Below are positions 1 through 6,371 of a stretch of 10,508 nucleotides of DNA, piece by piece. The number at the start of each line of letters is the position of its first letter. Position 1 is the first letter of the stretch. This DNA is from Zavarzinia sp. (lineage in GTDB: Bacteria; Pseudomonadota; Alphaproteobacteria; Zavarziniales; Zavarziniaceae). A model generated the notes under the pieces. It ran no database searches. It was not told the origin of the DNA and saw only the letters and a program-made list of their open reading frames with translations. The position numbers were made by a program, and so were the translations under genes. Location: assembly GCA_028694545.1 (NCBI GenBank), contig JAQVKV010000012.1:1-10508 (forward strand). The letters run 5' to 3'.

Positions 1-375
1 ATCGGTTACAGTTGCGACGCCGGCGCCTCGATCATGTTGTCGCGCCGTCTCGGGCACGCAAGGGCGAAGCGTTTCCTCATCATGGGCGAGATCCTCGACG
101 CCGGCGCGGCATTGTCCGCCGGCCTCGTCGACGAGGTAACCGCGTCGGAGGACTTGACGGCCAGGGCTGGCGCTCTGGCTGCCCGCCTCGCCGCGGGACC
201 GAGCTTCGCCTATGGCGAGATCAAGCGCCTGTTCCAGAGCGTGGCCTGCGAGCCGCTGGAGGCGCAACTCGCGCTCGAGGCGGCATCCATCGCCCGTTCG
301 GCGGCGACGGAGGACGCGCGCGGTGCCCTGACCGCCTTCCGCAACAAGGAACGCCCGACCTTCAAGGGCCGATGA
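1..375 (+). CDS. enoyl-CoA hydratase/isomerase family protein, C-terminal part (5' end outside window)
   Basis: The reading frame is open from the first base and ends with TGA at 373-375, giving 124 residues. The family is usually about 260 residues, so roughly the first half is missing. The visible part matches the crotonase C-terminal half: a CDAG segment (residues 5-8) at the place of the usual PDAG, then LSRRLGHARAKRFLIMGE, the A-x-x-AGLVDEV stretch, and the closing AFRNKERPTFKGR, which resembles the common F-x-x-KR-x-P-x-F-x-G-R tail. Such enzymes hydrate or isomerise 2-enoyl-CoA thioesters in the cytoplasm. The oxyanion-hole region and first catalytic Glu lie outside the window, so hydratase, isomerase and hydrolase variants cannot be told apart. 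The acyl-CoA ligase gene starts 28 bp downstream on the same strand, consistent with a shared transcript. Confidence 0.9.
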   Translation: MGYSCDAGASIMLSRRLGHARAKRFLIMGEILDAGAALSAGLVDEVTASEDLTARAGALAARLAAGPSFAYGEIKRLFQSVACEPLEAQLALEAASIARSAATEDARGALTAFRNKERPTFKGR

Positions 376-403
376 CGGCAGCCCAAGGCCTGGAGAAAAG
401 ACG

Positions 404-1951
404 ATGTGGGTCTATCCCGAAATCCGTACCCTTGGCGATCTGAGCGCCTATTACACTCGCAAGACACCGGAACGGCGCGCCTTCCTGTTCGAGGGGCGGG
501 AAATTACCTGGCGCCAGTTCGAGGAACGCGCCAACCGTTTCGCCCACCGCCTGATTGCGGAAGGGGTCGCGCCTCGTGATCGCGTGGCCTACCTTGGCAA
601 GAATTCGGACGATTTCTTTGTCGCCATGTTCGGCGTGGTCAAGGCGGGCGCCGTTTTCCTGCCCCTGAACTGGCGCCTCTCGTCAAGCGAGATCGCCGAC
701 ATTCTGACCGACGGTACGCCTTCCCTGGTCATCGTCGAAGCCGAGCATCAGGCGCAACTGGCCGGTGATGCCGTGCCGAAGGCGGTGCTCCGCATTGATG
801 CCGGAACGTCCCTCGATACATTCGCGCTGGACCGGCCGGCGACGCCGCCCGACCTCTTCATTTCGGAGGACGACACGGCGATCCTTCTCTATACATCGGG
901 CACGACGGGACGGCCGAAGGGCGTTTTGCTGACACACGGCGGTATCAATCGCATGCGCCTGTGCGAGCATCTCGAAGGCGCCTATCAGTGGCATGACGGC
1001 GACAGTTACCTCTTCTGTCTGCCAAACTTCCACCTGCTCGGTATCGGTCTCTCGTTGCAGTGTCTTTACAATGGTTTGTCGCTGACCATCCTGCGCCGCT
1101 TCGATCCGGCGGAATCGCTCGCCGCGATCCACGCGGAGCGGCCGACCCTGCTCGTGCTGACGCCGACGATGATCCAGATGCTGCTCGATCACCCGGACGC
1201 GGCAAAGACCGATTTCGGCTCCTTGCGTCTGACCATGTATGCGGGATCGCCCATTTCCCTCGGCCTGATCAAGCGGGCGATCGCCGCCATGCCGTGTCAG
1301 TTCATGCAGTTCTACGGCGCGACCGAGACGGCGGGCGCCGTCTCCTTGCTGCGTCCCGATGAACACGACCTGACCAGCGAGGGCAAGCTGAAGTCCTGCG
1401 GCCGGCCCTTGCCGTTGATCGACCTGCGCATCGTGAACGAGATGGGCGAGGACGTGCCGCAAGGCCAGCCCGGTGAGCTCCTGGTTCGCTCGCCCGCGAT
1501 CGCCGCTGGTTACTGGCGCAACGAGGAAGCGACGAATGCCATCTTCCAGAACGGCTGGTATCGAACGGGTGACATCGCCATTCGTGATGCGGAAGGTCTC
1601 TACTATATTGTCGACCGGGCAAAGGACATGATCGTGACGGGCGGCGAAAACGTCTATTCCGCCGAGATCGAGCATGTGCTCTCGGTCCACCCCGCGGTTG
1701 GCGCGGTCGCCGTCATCGGCGTACCGGACGAGCGCTGGGGCGAGGCGATCAAGGCCGTAATCATGCCGGCCGTCGGCGCCGAGATCGACCCTGTCGAGCT
1801 GACCGCCTTTTGTCGCGAAAGGCTTGCCGCCTACAAGGTACCGAAAAGTTTTGACGTGGTCGAAATGATGCCCATGACCGGAACCGGCAAGATCTCGAAA
1901 AAGGATCTGCGCGCCAAATATTGGTCGGGCCAGCAACGTTCAGTCGCCTGA
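404..1951 (+). CDS. AMP-forming acyl-CoA ligase (fatty-acid-CoA ligase-like, ANL superfamily)
   Basis: This 515-residue protein should activate a carboxylic acid with ATP and CoA through an acyl-adenylate, in the cytoplasm. The ANL motifs appear in order: the P-loop TSGTTGRPKG (164-173), YGATE (304-308), GWYRTGD (384-390), the hinge region YIVDRAKDMIVTGGENVYSAEIE (split here as YIVDRAKDMI 401-410 and VTGGENVYSAEIE 411-423), YKVPK (477-481) and the C-terminal catalytic lysine K496 in TGTGKISK. Length is normal for the medium/long-chain and aryl-acid ligases, and nothing is truncated. The ATG at 404 has GGAG at 392-395, eight bases upstream. It follows a crotonase gene and is followed by a strong terminator. 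The substrate cannot be read from the sequence. The link to the minus-strand acyl-CoA operon is inference from proximity. Confidence 0.95.
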   Translation: MWVYPEIRTLGDLSAYYTRKTPERRAFLFEGREITWRQFEERANRFAHRLIAEGVAPRDRVAYLGKNSDDFFVAMFGVVKAGAVFLPLNWRLSSSEIADILTDGTPSLVIVEAEHQAQLAGDAVPKAVLRIDAGTSLDTFALDRPATPPDLFISEDDTAILLYTSGTTGRPKGVLLTHGGINRMRLCEHLEGAYQWHDGDSYLFCLPNFHLLGIGLSLQCLYNGLSLTILRRFDPAESLAAIHAERPTLLVLTPTMIQMLLDHPDAAKTDFGSLRLTMYAGSPISLGLIKRAIAAMPCQFMQFYGATETAGAVSLLRPDEHDLTSEGKLKSCGRPLPLIDLRIVNEMGEDVPQGQPGELLVRSPAIAAGYWRNEEATNAIFQNGWYRTGDIAIRDAEGLYYIVDRAKDMIVTGGENVYSAEIEHVLSVHPAVGAVAVIGVPDERWGEAIKAVIMPAVGAEIDPVELTAFCRERLAAYKVPKSFDVVEMMPMTGTGKISKKDLRAKYWSGQQRSVA

Positions 1952-1963
1952 TCATGCGGTGGG

Positions 1964-1991
1964 AAAAAGGGCGGAATTCCGCCCTTTTTTT
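1964..1991 (+). terminator. intrinsic terminator after the acyl-CoA ligase gene
   Basis: A perfect 26-bp inverted repeat spans 1964-1989: five A, then GGGCGGAA, its complement TTCCGCCC, and five T, with the T run reaching seven (1985-1991). As RNA this folds to a GC-rich hairpin with a small AAUU loop, flanked by a U tract. It starts 13 bp after the ligase stop codon. The symmetric A and T runs mean it could also stop transcription coming from the right. Confidence 0.93.
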
Positions 1992-2109
1992 CAAAAGTTG
2001 GGGCGATCCCCATACTTACGTTAGTCCCGTTTCGGCACCAACCCCCGTCCGCAAACATGCACTTCAACTAAGATGCAGATCGGAAAACCGGGCCGAACAA
2101 AGGCCTATC

Positions 2110-2130
2110 GGGGACGGAAACAGGGGACGG
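2110..2130 (+). repeat. short direct repeat GGGGACGG x2 just before the start of the exported-protein gene
   Basis: GGGGACGG occurs at 2110-2117 and again at 2123-2130, a 13-bp period. The second copy, with AGGGG at 2122-2126, is the only Shine-Dalgarno-like stretch before the ATG at 2138, although its spacing of about 11 bases is long. The rest of the gap 1992-2109 shows only a short GGGG-CGAT-CCCC inverted repeat at 2000-2011. I found no convincing promoter hexamers there. Confidence 0.4.
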
Positions 2131-2137
2131 GACGATA

Positions 2138-3448
2138 ATGCGATTTCCTCAATTTTGGACGTCGGCCGCCGTTGGCGCGCTGATGCTGGCGGCGCCATGG
2201 TCGGTCGCGCAGGAGGCTGTCGGCGGCGACGATGCCAGCCGCGCTTTTGCGGTTGCGGAAAGCAGCTTCCGCGTCGATGTCTTTGGCGGCGGTGACGAGG
2301 ACGGCGGCTTCTGGGGGGGGGCGCCCAGCGTTACGGTGCCGCTTGGCGAAAGTCTTGGTCTGCAGATCGACGGCATCGCCGGTTCGGCTGCCGATTCGAT
2401 AACCTTCTATGGCGGTGCCGCCCAGCTCTTCTATCGCGATCCGCAGAATTTCCTGGTCGGTGTCGCCGCCCTCGGCCTCGTTGCGGACGACGAGAGCCAG
2501 TTCAGCATTTCCGCCATCGCCGAATATTACGTCGACAATGTCACGCTCGAGGCGATGGCTGGTGGCCAGTTCGGTGACATCAGCGATGGCACGGCCTTCG
2601 GGCGCGTGGGTCTTGCCGTCTATGGCGGCGAGAACCTGCGCCTTGCCGGCGGCGTGTCCTATTCGGAGGAGGCGAAACTCGGCGCCGATGTCGAACTCGA
2701 GTACCGGCTCTTCCCCGAGGCGGGGCTCTCGGTCTTCGCGTCCGGCGCCTTCGATCAGGATGGTGAACTGGGGCTCGCGGGGTTGCGACTCTATCTGAAC
2801 GGCATGGCCGGGCAGACGGAATCGGGCGTGCCGTCTCTGATGGAGATCGACCGCCACCTTGGCCGTCGCAATCTCTTCCTGGCGGCCCCCACGGTCACGG
2901 GCACCCGTTTCATCGCCCAGGCCGCCGGCGCATTGTCGAACGGTGGCGGCTTCGGGGAGATTGCGCCCGCCCCGGTCGCCTCCAACGGGCTTTCGGGTAA
3001 TGCCCTCGCGGCGTCTGCCGGCGGTACGCCGTTGTCCGGCCTGACCGACGCCTTGACAGGCGTGCTGAATGGTCTTGTGCCCACGACCGACACGGGGACG
3101 GCACTCGACGAGGTGCCGCTGGTCGGTGATGTCGCCGGAGCCGTGATGAACCTTCTGTCGCCCGATACGGTCCGGGTCAATGATCTGCCGGTGCAGGACG
3201 GCGCCATCGCCAACATCCCGTTGATTGGCGACGTCATCGGCCTGTTGCCGGCACAGGGGCTCCCCGCCCTTCTCGGCAGCCTTCAGACAGAGGCCGTGTT
3301 GACCCAACTGGCTCCGGGGCTCGTCCAGGGGCTTCTTGATCCCGCCAATCTCGCGGAGATCGGGACGAACCTGCTGACAGGAACTTTGGGGAACCTGGTG
3401 GGGGGCCTGACGGGCGAGGTGCCGCTGCCGTCACCGCTCTCGCTCTGA
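2138..3448 (+). CDS. exported protein with beta-barrel-like N-terminal half and Leu/Gly-rich C-terminal tail; family not recognised
   Basis: The 436-residue product begins with a Sec signal peptide: a basic start, a hydrophobic core at about residues 10-20, and a likely cleavage after SVA (22-24). Residues about 44-222 alternate short polar turns with strands such as LGLQIDGIAGSA, ITFYGGAAQLFYR, FLVGVAALGLVAD, VTLEAMAGGQFGD and LGLAGLRLYLNG, roughly a dozen, which looks like an outer-membrane beta-barrel or beta-rich surface protein. The remaining 215 residues are different: Leu, Gly, Pro and Ala rich with few charges, and they contain two related segments, VPLVGDVAGAVMNLL (326-340) and IPLIGDVIGLLPAQG (360-374). 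The gene stands alone between a terminator and convergent genes. I know no function. A role in envelope structure or uptake of a hydrophobic substrate would be speculation. A G9 run lies in codons 59-62. Confidence 0.85.
   Translation: MRFPQFWTSAAVGALMLAAPWSVAQEAVGGDDASRAFAVAESSFRVDVFGGGDEDGGFWGGAPSVTVPLGESLGLQIDGIAGSAADSITFYGGAAQLFYRDPQNFLVGVAALGLVADDESQFSISAIAEYYVDNVTLEAMAGGQFGDISDGTAFGRVGLAVYGGENLRLAGGVSYSEEAKLGADVELEYRLFPEAGLSVFASGAFDQDGELGLAGLRLYLNGMAGQTESGVPSLMEIDRHLGRRNLFLAAPTVTGTRFIAQAAGALSNGGGFGEIAPAPVASNGLSGNALAASAGGTPLSGLTDALTGVLNGLVPTTDTGTALDEVPLVGDVAGAVMNLLSPDTVRVNDLPVQDGAIANIPLIGDVIGLLPAQGLPALLGSLQTEAVLTQLAPGLVQGLLDPANLAEIGTNLLTGTLGNLVGGLTGEVPLPSPLSL
2313..2321 (+). repeat. homopolymeric G9 tract inside the exported-protein gene
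   Basis: Nine consecutive G span the codons for W59, G60, G61 and A62. The reading frame continues intact on both sides for the full length of the protein. A gain or loss of one G would frameshift everything after residue 62, so the tract is a candidate slippage site. It may also be an ordinary product of Gly codons in GC-rich DNA. Confidence 0.9.
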
Positions 3449-3453
3449 CAGTA

Positions 3454-3489
3454 CAACGCCCGCCCGATGTGGCTATCAGGCGGGCGTTG
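3454..3489 (+). terminator. hairpin after the exported-protein gene, possible terminator without a T run
   Basis: CAACGCCCGCC (3454-3464) pairs perfectly with GGCGGGCGTTG (3479-3489) around a 14-base loop, starting five bases after the stop codon at 3448. The 11-bp, mostly GC stem is placed like a terminator. No T tract follows on either strand, so it may act with a second factor or mainly protect the mRNA 3' end. Confidence 0.6.
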
Positions 3490-3506
3490 CTAAGATCGGA
3501 AAGTCG

Positions 3507-3542
3507 AAAAAGGACGCCCACCGGACCCTGTCCGGTGGGCGT
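3507..3542 (-). terminator. intrinsic terminator of the minus-strand acyl-CoA operon
   Basis: On the minus strand a 12-bp perfect stem (3542-3531 with 3525-3514) closes a five-base loop. After two C (3513-3512) comes a run of five T (3511-3507). The stem begins five bases after the stop codon of the last minus-strand gene (3548). Stem, loop and T run fit a Rho-independent terminator at the end of the operon. Confidence 0.88.
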
Positions 3543-3547
3543 TGAGT

Positions 3548-4558
3548 TTAGGCCGCAGCGGGGGAGGAGAGTAGAAAACCCGCCAGACCTTGTTTCGCCT
3601 GCTCGTAGTCACGGGCGAGACGACCGATGAACTCGGATGCTTTTTCACTGCGATCGATGGCGCCGATGCCCTGGCCGGCACTCCAGATGTCGCGCCACGC
3701 CTTGCTGTTGGAACCACCGTCCTTGATGTTGATGGGTGCGTTCGGATCACGTGCCAGGGCCTTCGGGTCAAGGCCGTTGGCTTCGATCGAGGGGCGCAGG
3801 AAGGTGGCCGGCACGCCAGTGAAGCAATTGGTCACGATCACGTCCGATGCGCCGCAGGCGACGATCATGTCCTTGAAGCCTTGCTGCGTGTTCGCCTCTT
3901 CGCTCGCGAGGAAAGGGGAACCGATATAGGCGAGATCGGCACCCAGGACCTGGGCCGCGAGTACGCTGCGACCATTGGCGATGCAACCGGAGAGAGCCAG
4001 CGGGCCATCCCACCAGGCGCGAATTTCCTGCATCAGGGCGAAGGGTGAAATGTTGCCCGTGTGCCCGCCAGCGCCGGCGGCGACGGCAATCAGCCCGTCG
4101 ACGCCGGATTCGGCGCAACGCTCCGCATGGCGGTTGTTGATCACGTCGTTGAAGACGAGACCGCCGTAACCATGGATGGCCTGCACAATCTCGGCCGGCG
4201 CGGCCAGGGAGACGATCACGATTGGCACCTTGTGGGCGACGATGACCTCGAGATCGGGGGCGACGCGGTCGTTCGATTTATGGGCAACGAGATTGATCGA
4301 CCATGGCGCTGCCGGCGCACCGGGAAGCGTCGCGTCATGGGCCGCAAGTTCGGCGCGGATCTCGGTCAGCGCTTCGTCGAGCAGCGCGGTCGAGCGCAGG
4401 TTCAGGGCCGGCAGGGAGCCGATGATGCCGGCCTTGCATTGTTCGACCAGAAGCCTGGGCGTGGAGGCGATGAACATGGGGCCGGCAAAGACGGGCAGGC
4501 GCAGGCCGCGTACCATCTGCCGCGCCAGCTCGCGGGAACCCTTACGGGTTACAGTCAT
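3548..4558 (-). CDS. nitronate monooxygenase (2-nitropropane dioxygenase) family FMN-dependent protein
   Basis: The 336-residue product has the TIM-barrel layout of this FMN family: LPVFAGPMFIAS near the N-terminus (21-32), the AGAGGHTG loop (161-168) with H166 at the place of the family's active-site histidine, SGCIANGRSV (190-199) and GADLAYIGSPFLASEE (206-221), which form the usual FMN-phosphate site. Characterised members oxidise nitronates, but others reduce quinones or act on CoA-ester ring intermediates. One example is IpdC of the mycobacterial steroid C/D-ring pathway. The setting, as last gene of an acyl-CoA operon, favours a CoA-ester or redox role over nitroalkane detoxification; that is inference. 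The ATG at 4558 was chosen over an in-frame TTG at 4564 because AAGGGGAG lies 8 bases from the ATG and only 2 from the TTG. Confidence 0.88.
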   Translation of the reverse strand: MTVTRKGSRELARQMVRGLRLPVFAGPMFIASTPRLLVEQCKAGIIGSLPALNLRSTALLDEALTEIRAELAAHDATLPGAPAAPWSINLVAHKSNDRVAPDLEVIVAHKVPIVIVSLAAPAEIVQAIHGYGGLVFNDVINNRHAERCAESGVDGLIAVAAGAGGHTGNISPFALMQEIRAWWDGPLALSGCIANGRSVLAAQVLGADLAYIGSPFLASEEANTQQGFKDMIVACGASDVIVTNCFTGVPATFLRPSIEANGLDPKALARDPNAPINIKDGGSNSKAWRDIWSAGQGIGAIDRSEKASEFIGRLARDYEQAKQGLAGFLLSSPAAA

Positions 4559-4560
4559 GG

Positions 4561-5424
4561 TCAAGTCTCCCCTTCGTTCAATCGGGCGATTCCCTGGTCG
4601 AGCACCAGGCGGTCCCCGACGTGGGCATTAAAGAGAATGTCGCGGCCCTGCCGCCACATACGAAAGTTTAGGTTGTCGCCCGGAATCACGATGCCGCTGA
4701 AGCGCATCGCGAGATGCCCGAGCCGCGCGGGTGCGGCCTCGGCGAAAATCTTCAGGATCGCCCAGCCGGCAATCCCGTAGGAGGCAAGACCATGAAGGAT
4801 CGGGCGTGGAAAGCCGGCTCTTGCCGCGACGGCGGGATCGGCATGCAGCGGGTTCCAGTCGCCAGACAGCCGATAGATAAGGGCGGCCCGAGACGACGTC
4901 GTAATCGAAAGGATTGCATCAGGCTCACGGTCCGGAATACCGGGATGGATGGACTTCCTGGGGGGCTCGCCGCCGAAGCCGCCATTGTCACGCAGCAGCA
5001 GGGTCTGAAGCAGGGTGCAGTAGGGCGTGCCGTTCGTGGCATCCTCGATCACGCGCTCCAGGGTGACGACGGCACCCTTGCCGGCACCCCGGTCCGCAAC
5101 CTCGGTCACGCGGGCGCGGGCCCTGACCTCGGCATTGGCGGGCAGGGGGGCGTGGAAGGTCGCTGCCTGGGCCGAATGGACGAGGCGGTGCCAGTCGATG
5201 CCGAGTGCGGGCTCCTTCACCCACATGCCGAGGGTCGCCAGGGTAACCGCATAGGTGGGCAGAACTTCCAGCCTGTCTTCCAGGAGGAAATTCAGTTCGG
5301 TTCCGTCCAGCGGGTCCTGCCCCAGGCCGATGCCGAGCGCATAGAGGATCGCGTCCCGCACCTCATAGCGCTGCGTCTTGACCGGGAACGGCCAGGACAG
5401 GAGGGTTTCCGGGGAGAACGTCAT
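4561..5424 (-). CDS. MaoC-like 2-enoyl-CoA hydratase 2 (MFE-2 hydratase type, double hot-dog)
   Basis: This 287-residue protein has the length and two-part layout of eukaryotic-type hydratase 2, which adds water to trans-2-enoyl-CoA to give the (3R)-hydroxyacyl-CoA. The N-terminal half begins with YEVRDAILYALGIG (20-33), as in the hydratase part of peroxisomal multifunctional enzyme type 2. The C-terminal hot dog holds the signature YRLSGDWNPLHADP (184-197), with D189, N191 and H194 intact, followed by GFPRPILHGLASYG (204-217). It lies 7 bp after the SDR gene, whose product matches the dehydrogenase part of the same MFE-2 enzyme, so the two probably act in sequence. Its stop codon lies 2 bp before the flavoprotein ATG. 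The Shine-Dalgarno is weak (GAG overlapping the SDR stop), which suggests translational coupling. Confidence 0.93.
   Translation of the reverse strand: MTFSPETLLSWPFPVKTQRYEVRDAILYALGIGLGQDPLDGTELNFLLEDRLEVLPTYAVTLATLGMWVKEPALGIDWHRLVHSAQAATFHAPLPANAEVRARARVTEVADRGAGKGAVVTLERVIEDATNGTPYCTLLQTLLLRDNGGFGGEPPRKSIHPGIPDREPDAILSITTSSRAALIYRLSGDWNPLHADPAVAARAGFPRPILHGLASYGIAGWAILKIFAEAAPARLGHLAMRFSGIVIPGDNLNFRMWRQGRDILFNAHVGDRLVLDQGIARLNEGET
4567..4574 (-). promoter_or_regulatory. ribosome binding site deciding the flavoprotein start
   Basis: AAGGGGAG reads on the minus strand from 4574 to 4567, inside the last codons of the upstream hydratase gene. It is 8 bases from the ATG at 4558, a normal distance, but only 2 bases from the alternative TTG at 4564. 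Confidence 0.8.
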
Positions 5425-5431
5425 CGCCGGC

Positions 5432-6358
5432 TCAGACCGGATCCCAGGTGAAGACGTCGCCGGAGCGGTGCAGGGGATAGAAATCCTTTTCGAACATGGG
5501 GAAGACCCGCTCCGCCACCGTGTCCGGGGTCCAGCCCTCGGCGGTATGGGCGGTGCGGAAGGGCCGCGCCTGCGAGAACAGATAGATCTCGTTGTTGCGC
5601 ACGCCGAAGACCTGTCCGCTCACTTTGGCCCCGGCATCGGAGGCCAGCGCCACGACGAAGGGCGCGATCTTTTCCGGCACCAGCTTCTTAAGGCCCTCAA
5701 CCCGTTTCATCTGTTCGGGCGTATTGGCGGGGATCGAATCCACCATGCGGGTCCACGCGAAGGGGGCGACGGCATTGGAGCGGACGTTGAAGCGCGCCAT
5801 GTCGATCGCGATCGCCTTGGACAGGCCGACGATGCCGAGCTTCGCCGCCATGTAGTTCGCCTGGCCCATGTTGCCGATGAGGCCGGAGGTCGAGGTCATG
5901 TGGACGAAGGCGCCGGACGCCTGTTCCTTGAAATAGGGGGCGGCGGCATTGCTGGTGTTGAAGCTGCCCTTCAGATGGACGGCGATGACCGCATCGAAAT
6001 CCGCTTCCTCCATCTTGTGGAACAGCGTGTCGCGCAGGTTGCCGGCATTGTTGACCACGGCGTCGATGCGCCCGAACGCATCCACCGCCGCTTTGATCAT
6101 TTCCTTGGCGTCGGCATTGGAGGCGACGCTGCCGTGGTTGGCGATCGCCTTGCCGCCAGCGGCGCGGATCTCCTCCACCACCTGCTCGGCGGGGGAGGCG
6201 TCGTCCGCCCCGTCGCCCTTCAGTGACGTGCCGAGGTCGTTGACCACGACGGCGGCACCCGCCGCCGCCATCTCGAGGGCGATGCCGCGCCCCACGCCGC
6301 GCCCGGCGCCGGTAACCAGAACGGTCTTGCCCGTCATGCTGGCGATTGTCGATGTCAT
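5432..6358 (-). CDS. short-chain dehydrogenase, MFE-2-type (3R)-hydroxyacyl-CoA dehydrogenase-like
   Basis: This 308-residue NAD(P)-dependent oxidoreductase shows the classical SDR elements: TGAGRGVG (16-23), D41 in VVVNDLG (an acidic residue that usually favours NAD), NNAG (103-106), and a catalytic set S156, Y169, K173 within a GQANYMAAKLG segment. Segments VVNDLG, DAFGRIDAVVNNAG and GNMGQANYMAAKLG resemble the dehydrogenase unit of peroxisomal MFE-2, which oxidises (3R)-hydroxyacyl-CoA to 3-ketoacyl-CoA. Activity on another hydroxy-CoA or hydroxysteroid-type substrate remains possible. The next gene encodes the matching hydratase. The ATG at 6358 has GAGG 8 bases upstream, overlapping the stop of the acyl-CoA dehydrogenase gene. 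An in-frame ATG at 6337 (M8) is a less likely start. Confidence 0.93.
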   Translation of the reverse strand: MTSTIASMTGKTVLVTGAGRGVGRGIALEMAAAGAAVVVNDLGTSLKGDGADDASPAEQVVEEIRAAGGKAIANHGSVASNADAKEMIKAAVDAFGRIDAVVNNAGNLRDTLFHKMEEADFDAVIAVHLKGSFNTSNAAAPYFKEQASGAFVHMTSTSGLIGNMGQANYMAAKLGIVGLSKAIAIDMARFNVRSNAVAPFAWTRMVDSIPANTPEQMKRVEGLKKLVPEKIAPFVVALASDAGAKVSGQVFGVRNNEIYLFSQARPFRTAHTAEGWTPDTVAERVFPMFEKDFYPLHRSGDVFTWDPV

Positions 6359-6366
6359 GTCGTGAA

Positions 6367-6371
6367 CCTCA
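6367..6371 (-). promoter_or_regulatory. stop codon and ribosome binding site fused (TGAGG) at the dehydrogenase-SDR junction
   Basis: The TGA stop of the acyl-CoA dehydrogenase gene (6371-6369) is the start of TGAGG, whose GAGG is 8 bases before the SDR ATG at 6358. Ribosomes finishing one gene are thus placed at the entry site of the next. Confidence 0.65.

Noticed and set aside
683..1936. A 417-codon open frame on the minus strand inside the acyl-CoA ligase gene
   Set aside because: The opposite strand carries all ANL ligase motifs from start to end. The antisense translation is low-complexity and Arg/Asp/Gly-rich, with no recognisable domain.
2000..2011. Short inverted repeat GGGG-CGAT-CCCC upstream of the exported-protein gene as an operator
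   Set aside because: Only four base pairs per arm, no second copy in the window and no convincing promoter next to it; chance in GC-rich DNA is a sufficient explanation.
1992..2137. A promoter such as TTGGGG-17 bp-TTAGTC (1998-2026) for the exported-protein gene
   Set aside because: The second hexamer matches the -10 consensus poorly. A promoter must lie somewhere here because a terminator precedes it, but I cannot place it.
2105..3307. A 400-codon open frame on the minus strand opposite the exported-protein gene
   Set aside because: The plus-strand frame has a signal peptide and strand-like periodicity, and the antisense product has no hydrophobic or domain features. The choice is less certain than for the enzyme genes because the plus-strand protein has no recognised family.
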